Source: JAWWPG01 sp033850885 (lineage in GTDB: Bacteria; Actinomycetota; Actinomycetes; Propionibacteriales; Nocardioidaceae). From it: a stretch of DNA of 10,265 nucleotides. Positions 6,183 to 10,265 of the stretch are shown here, piece by piece. The notes beneath the pieces were generated by a model. It searched no databases and was not told the origin of the DNA. It was given only the letters and a program-made list of their open reading frames with translations. Both the position numbers and the translations under genes were made by a program. The stretch is from positions 1 to 10,265 of the forward strand of contig JAWWPG010000061.1 of assembly GCA_033850885.1 (NCBI GenBank), given 5' to 3'. The stretch's first letter is position 1; each line of letters starts with the position of its first letter.

Positions 6183-6356
6183 AGGGCCGGCCTCGGCCGG
6201 TCGCCAACCAGCAAACCCGGCCAGCCGTTTGGAGATTCTGCCCTCGATGGGACAGTTCGAAATACGAGACGACGTCTCGGAATGTGAACAATCGTCGATG
6301 GTCCGCAGGTGCCGCTGCCTACAGTGGCCGAACCGAACCACAAAAGGAGGTACGCG
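6183..6356 (+). promoter_or_regulatory. Upstream region of the thrC-like gene: palindrome and candidate -10
   Basis: This 174-bp gap holds a GC-rich inverted repeat (CCGGCC 6187-6192, GGCCGG 6195-6200) that may weakly terminate otsB, a perfect odd palindrome CGAGACGACGTCTCG (6265-6279) that looks like a dimeric operator, and TACAGT (6320-6325), a plausible -10 with no clear -35. Transcription would start near 6332. AAAGGAGG (6343-6350) is a near-ideal ribosome site 6 nt before the ATG, and it decides that start. Confidence 0.5.
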
Positions 6357-7700
6357 ATGACCACCGCCGCTGGCGTCTCGTCGCGGGCCCGACGAGGTGC
6401 CGCTGCCGACCGGAGCCGGCGGGCGATGGCCGGCCGGGAGGCGGCCAGCCGGGCGGCCAGCCGGGCGGCTGGACCACGTCCGTTCGGGAACGCCCGTGCG
6501 CTCGTCTGCCGGGAATGCGGTGCGGAGGTCGAGCTCGGTCCGTTCTATGCCTGCCCCGACTGCTTCGGCCCGCTTGAGGTGGGCTACGACCACGACCGGG
6601 TCACCCGGGAGGACCTCGAGGCGGGACCGCTCAGCATCTGGCGGTATGCGTCACTGCTTCCCGTCAGGCCCGACATCGCGTCGATTCCGAACACCGAGCC
6701 GGGGTGTACGCGGCTGGTTCCCGCCGCCAACCTGGCACGGGCGCTCGGCATCAGGTCGCTGTGGGTCAAGGACGACTCCGGAAACCCCACCCACTCCTTC
6801 AAGGACCGGGTCGTCGCGGTGGCGCTGGCGGCCGCCCGCGAGCTGGGTATGCGGGTGCTGGCCTGCCCGTCCACCGGCAACCTCGCGAACGCGGTCGCCG
6901 CGGCCGCGGCGCGCGCGGGCATCGAGAGCGTCGTGCTGATCCCCCACGACCTCGAGAGCGCCAAGGTGCTGACGACCGCCGTGTACGGCGGCCGGCTGGT
7001 CGCCGTACGCGGGAACTATGACGACGTGAACCGACTGGCGTGCGAGATAGCCGAGGAGGAGAGGGACTGGGCGTTCGTCAACGTCAACGTCCGGCCCTAC
7101 TACTCGGAAGGCTCCAAGACGCTCGCGTTTGAGGTTGCCGAGCAGCTGGGCTGGCGGCTTCCGGATCAGGTCGTGATTCCGGTGGCTTCAGGGTCCCAAC
7201 TGACCAAGGTCGACAAGGGCTTCCGCGAGCTAGCCTCCCTCGGGTTGGTCGAGGACACGCCGTACCGGATCTTCGGCGCGCAGGCGGCGGGCTGCTCGCC
7301 GGTGGCTGAGGCCTTCCGCGAAGGCCGGGATGTGGTCCGTCCGGTAAGACCCGACACGATCGTGAAGTCGCTTGCCATCGGGAACCCCGCGGACGGCCCG
7401 TACGTGCTCGACGTCTGCCGTCGCACCGGCGGCGCGGTGGAGTCGGTCAACGACGAGGAGGTGCGGGACGGAATCGAGCTGCTCGCCAGGACTGAGGGGA
7501 TCTTCGCGGAGACCGCGGGCGGGGTCACCGTGGCCACCCTCAAGAAGCTGGTGGACACTGGGGTGCTGGACCCGGACGTCGAGACCGTCGTGTTCAATAC
7601 CGGCGATGGGCTCAAGACGCTCGACGCGATCGCCGACCGGCTCAGCCTCGAGGCCGCCATCGAGCCAACGTACGCCGCGTTCACCGCGGCCAGACAGTGA
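6357..7700 (+). CDS. thrC: Threonine synthase family PLP enzyme; possibly a MetM-like homocysteine synthase
   Basis: A 447-aa fold-type II PLP enzyme that automatic annotation would call threonine synthase (O-phosphohomoserine to threonine). In order: an Ala/Arg/Ser-rich extension (1-43) containing a 12-bp tandem repeat (6441 on, encoding AASR AASR AAG); a zinc ribbon with Cys51, Cys54, Cys66 and Cys69; the PLP lysine Lys149 in HSFKDR; the phosphate-binding loop STGN (172-175); GSQLTKVDKGF (279-289); FAETAGG (383-389); and TGDGLK (415-420) near the C-terminus. The start ATG follows AAAGGAGG by 6 nt. There is no hom or thrB beside it, as expected for a true thrC operon. Instead a CysO-type sulfur carrier follows 7 nt later. 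This suggests that sulfide delivered as a protein thiocarboxylate replaces water, giving homocysteine. The sequence shows family and context, not the nucleophile used. Confidence 0.9.
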   Translation: MTTAAGVSSRARRGAAADRSRRAMAGREAASRAASRAAGPRPFGNARALVCRECGAEVELGPFYACPDCFGPLEVGYDHDRVTREDLEAGPLSIWRYASLLPVRPDIASIPNTEPGCTRLVPAANLARALGIRSLWVKDDSGNPTHSFKDRVVAVALAAARELGMRVLACPSTGNLANAVAAAAARAGIESVVLIPHDLESAKVLTTAVYGGRLVAVRGNYDDVNRLACEIAEEERDWAFVNVNVRPYYSEGSKTLAFEVAEQLGWRLPDQVVIPVASGSQLTKVDKGFRELASLGLVEDTPYRIFGAQAAGCSPVAEAFREGRDVVRPVRPDTIVKSLAIGNPADGPYVLDVCRRTGGAVESVNDEEVRDGIELLARTEGIFAETAGGVTVATLKKLVDTGVLDPDVETVVFNTGDGLKTLDAIADRLSLEAAIEPTYAAFTAARQ

Positions 7701-7707
7701 GGTCACG

Positions 7708-7983
7708 ATGAGTGTCAGCGTCCGAGTTCCGACGATCCTGCGCACCTACACCGGCGGCGAGGCGGAGGTGGCTGCGGATGGTTCCGTGCTCAGCGACGTC
7801 CTCGAGTCACTCGACACCAGCTATCCCGGGATCAAGGGACGGATCGTCGACGAGCAGGGCGAGCTGCGGCGGTTCGTGAACGTGTACGTCGGAAACGAGG
7901 ACGTCAGGTTCCTGGACGGGCTGGCCACCCCCGTGGCAGACGGCGCCGAGATCTCGGTGATCCCGGCCGTCGCCGGCGGGTGA
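7708..7983 (+). CDS. CysO/MoaD/ThiS-family sulfur carrier protein
   Basis: A 91-aa ubiquitin-fold sulfur carrier ending in Ala-Gly-Gly, the C-terminus that is adenylated and converted to a thiocarboxylate in this family. From memory it resembles mycobacterial CysO closely: PTILR (8-12), the TGGE turn, RFVNVYV (55-61), NEDVRF (63-68), DGLATPVADG (70-79) and the final IPAVAGG (85-91). In Mycobacterium, CysO partners CysM and Mec to make cysteine from O-phosphoserine; here the partner is a threonine-synthase-like enzyme. The ATG at 7708 lies 7 nt after the upstream stop, and its GAGG (7699-7702) overlaps that stop, so translation is probably coupled. The activating enzyme (MoeZ/MoeB type) and a Mec-type protease are not in the window. 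Confidence 0.92.
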   Translation: MSVSVRVPTILRTYTGGEAEVAADGSVLSDVLESLDTSYPGIKGRIVDEQGELRRFVNVYVGNEDVRFLDGLATPVADGAEISVIPAVAGG

Positions 7984-8139
7984 ACCGGCGGCGCTCGTCG
8001 CCCCGTGACGGAAAAGAGAGGCGGGGCGCGGAAACCGCACCCCACCTCAAGACCTCGTCGCACCCACGAGGTGTGTAGAAAATAGCCAGGTCCACCGCTT
8101 CCCTCAACAGAGTTCGCCAAAGACCCCCCGAAGTAGCCA

Positions 8140-8171
8140 GGCGGCCATAGCCCAACCGGGCTATGGCCGCC
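8140..8171. terminator. 14-bp perfect hairpin, probable terminator of the thrC-like/carrier operon
   Basis: GGCGGCCATAGCCC (8140-8153) pairs perfectly with 8158-8171 around the tetraloop AACC. It lies 156 nt after the carrier gene stop and ahead of the groEL control region. There is no T-tract, so termination may be inefficient or bidirectional. Confidence 0.65.
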
Positions 8172-8226
8172 CGCGCTCCGGGTCACTCAATCCGTGACTC
8201 GCCTGGGTCCGGCGTGCGGGCTCTCC

Positions 8227-8311
8227 CCGGCAACACCCGCGAATTGCGGGAAAGTTCACCTCGGCGTGCCCCGGACGAGGTGCACTTTCCCGCAATTCGC
8301 GGGCCTGCCGG
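8227..8311. repeat. 85-bp nested inverted repeat, possible dispersed palindromic element
   Basis: Two 28-bp arms (8236-8263 and 8276-8303) match as reverse complements at 27 positions (mismatch T8256/C8283) around a 12-nt loop. Six more pairs flank them (8227-8232 with 8306-8311). Each arm itself contains CCCGC-N5-GCGGG (8236-8250 and 8289-8303), so the element can fold as one long hairpin or two small ones. It ends 30 bp before the first CIRCE. No T-tract or coding capacity is seen. A terminator, a barrier element or a repeat of the REP/MITE kind are the options. Confidence 0.6.
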
Positions 8312-8340
8312 GTCGGAGTGGCCCCCAGCCGGGGTAGGCG

Positions 8341-8367
8341 TTTGCACTCGCCGTACCCGAGTGCTAA
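8341..8367. promoter_or_regulatory. CIRCE element 1 (HrcA operator)
   Basis: TTTGCACTC, 9 nt, GAGTGCTAA: matches the CIRCE consensus (TTAGCACTC-N9-GAGTGCTAA) at 17 of 18 arm positions. The left arm overlaps the -35 box and the right arm overlaps the -10 box of the groEL promoter, so HrcA bound here would exclude RNA polymerase. Repression is known to be relieved on heat stress in this family. Confidence 0.95.
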
Positions 8368-8371
8368 TAAT
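8342..8371 (+). promoter_or_regulatory. groEL promoter embedded in CIRCE 1
   Basis: TTGCAC (8342-8347) and TAATAA (8365-8370) with 17-nt spacing make a good housekeeping-type promoter; shifting the -10 one base gives AATAAT with 18-nt spacing. The start would be near 8377, inside the left arm of the second CIRCE, giving a leader of about 145 nt. Confidence 0.75.
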
Positions 8372-8374
8372 GGA

Positions 8375-8401
8375 TTAGCACTCTCGACCCGAGAGTGACA
8401 G
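8375..8401. promoter_or_regulatory. CIRCE element 2 (degenerate right arm)
   Basis: The left arm TTAGCACTC (8375-8383) is a perfect consensus half-site. The right arm, after 9 nt, is GAGTGACAG (8393-8401), matching 6 of 9 positions. It begins 34 bp after CIRCE 1 and covers the expected transcription start, so two HrcA dimers could lie in tandem. Confidence 0.75.
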
Positions 8402-8521
8402 CGATCGGCCCGATGAGGGCCTGGCGGGGCCGCAGGAAGGGTCTGCGGAAGTCGCCCGGTCCGTCCGTCGCGGGCGTCGACCGATCGCCTTCCACATTCA
8501 AGCGCGGGAGGACTCGCGTAA
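8402..8521 (+). promoter_or_regulatory. groEL leader with foldable structure and ribosome site
   Basis: GCGATCGG (8401-8408) can pair with CCGATCGC (8481-8488), closing a region with two more hairpins: CCGCAG/CTGCGG (8430-8435 with 8443-8448, 7-nt loop) and CGCCCG/CGGGCG (8453-8458 with 8471-8476). The ribosome site GGGAGGA (8506-8512), 9 nt before the ATG, lies outside this fold. Confidence 0.4.
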
Positions 8522-10150
<1,629 letters not shown>

Positions 10151-10170
10151 GCCCGTTCCACCGCTTTCCG

Positions 10171-10200
10171 GCAAGGCCCCTGCTTCGGCGGGGGCCTTGC
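10171..10200 (+). terminator. groEL terminator with UUCG tetraloop
   Basis: GCAAGGCCCC (10171-10180) pairs with GGGGCCTTGC (10191-10200), and the stem continues inward (one G-U pair) to a cUUCGg tetraloop at 10184-10187, 13 pairs in all. It lies 20 nt after the groEL stop and is followed by CCAATTTCGG, a short T-rich tail. The remaining bases to 10265 hold nothing I can name. Confidence 0.88.
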
Positions 10201-10265
10201 CCAATTTCGGCCGACACCTCGACACCTCGGGCCGCCGAATCCGTCCGGATGTCGCCGGCACGTCC

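Larger units (their letters stand above)
7984..8340. other. Non-coding stretch with serial palindromes between the carrier gene and groEL
   Basis: No gene is visible. It holds a mismatched hairpin at 8018-8048 (14 arm positions with two A/C mismatches, AAA loop), a 7-bp hairpin (8052-8058 with 8066-8072), a 14-bp terminator (8140-8171) and a large nested inverted repeat (8227-8311). Read on the minus strand, the 8018-8048 hairpin is followed by CTCTTTTCC, a terminator-like tail, but I see no minus-strand gene to terminate. As I recall, Streptomyces has a cold-shock protein gene in this slot; none is present here. Confidence 0.6.

Noticed and set aside
6183..6356. SAM or other riboswitch upstream of the thrC-like gene
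   Set aside because: I could not match any known riboswitch core. The only clear symmetry is the 15-bp palindrome, which suits a protein operator better.

Overview
The window looks like chromosomal core DNA from a high-GC actinobacterium. The support is strong codon bias, TAGGAT-type -10 boxes, a stand-alone GroEL ending in a Gly/Met tail behind CIRCE operators, and actinobacterial families (DUF3263, an orphan LytR_C protein, a CysO-like sulfur carrier). From the GroEL and gene order I would guess Propionibacteriales or a relative, without being able to prove it. I see no phage, transposase, CRISPR array, tRNA or rRNA.

Layout. Positions 1-502 are non-coding and hold palindromes, a strong terminator-like hairpin and four evenly spaced DnaA-box-like nonamers. 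A minus-strand pair follows: ung (1815-2492), then a DUF445 membrane protein (503-1756). Positions 2493-2946 are non-coding and rich in hairpins; they include the probable otsA terminator and possibly a small structured RNA on the plus strand. otsA (2947-4365, minus) diverges from a plus-strand run of a DUF3263 protein (4552-4851), a LytR_C-domain protein (4853-5326) and otsB (5355-6182). OtsA makes trehalose-6-phosphate and OtsB dephosphorylates it, so 2947-6182 is a trehalose locus with two non-enzymatic genes inside it. Next comes a plus-strand pair: a threonine-synthase-family PLP enzyme with a zinc ribbon (6357-7700) and, 7 nt later, a 91-aa CysO/MoaD/ThiS-type carrier ending in Gly-Gly (7708-7983). 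A 538-bp non-coding stretch with several palindromes leads to two CIRCE elements, a promoter and groEL (8522-10150), which ends in a UUCG-loop terminator.

The most interesting biology is the enzyme and carrier pair. Its architecture fits protein-thiocarboxylate-dependent homocysteine synthesis from O-phosphohomoserine (a MetM/MetO-like system, known to me only from memory) at least as well as plain threonine synthesis. Other signals not explained by gene calls are: two hairpins with different stems but the same 11-nt tip (AAGTATGAGTT); four DnaA-box-like nonamers spaced 21-22 bp apart; an 85-bp nested inverted repeat before groEL; a multi-branched fold in the groEL leader; and a row of tetraloop hairpins between ung and otsA.
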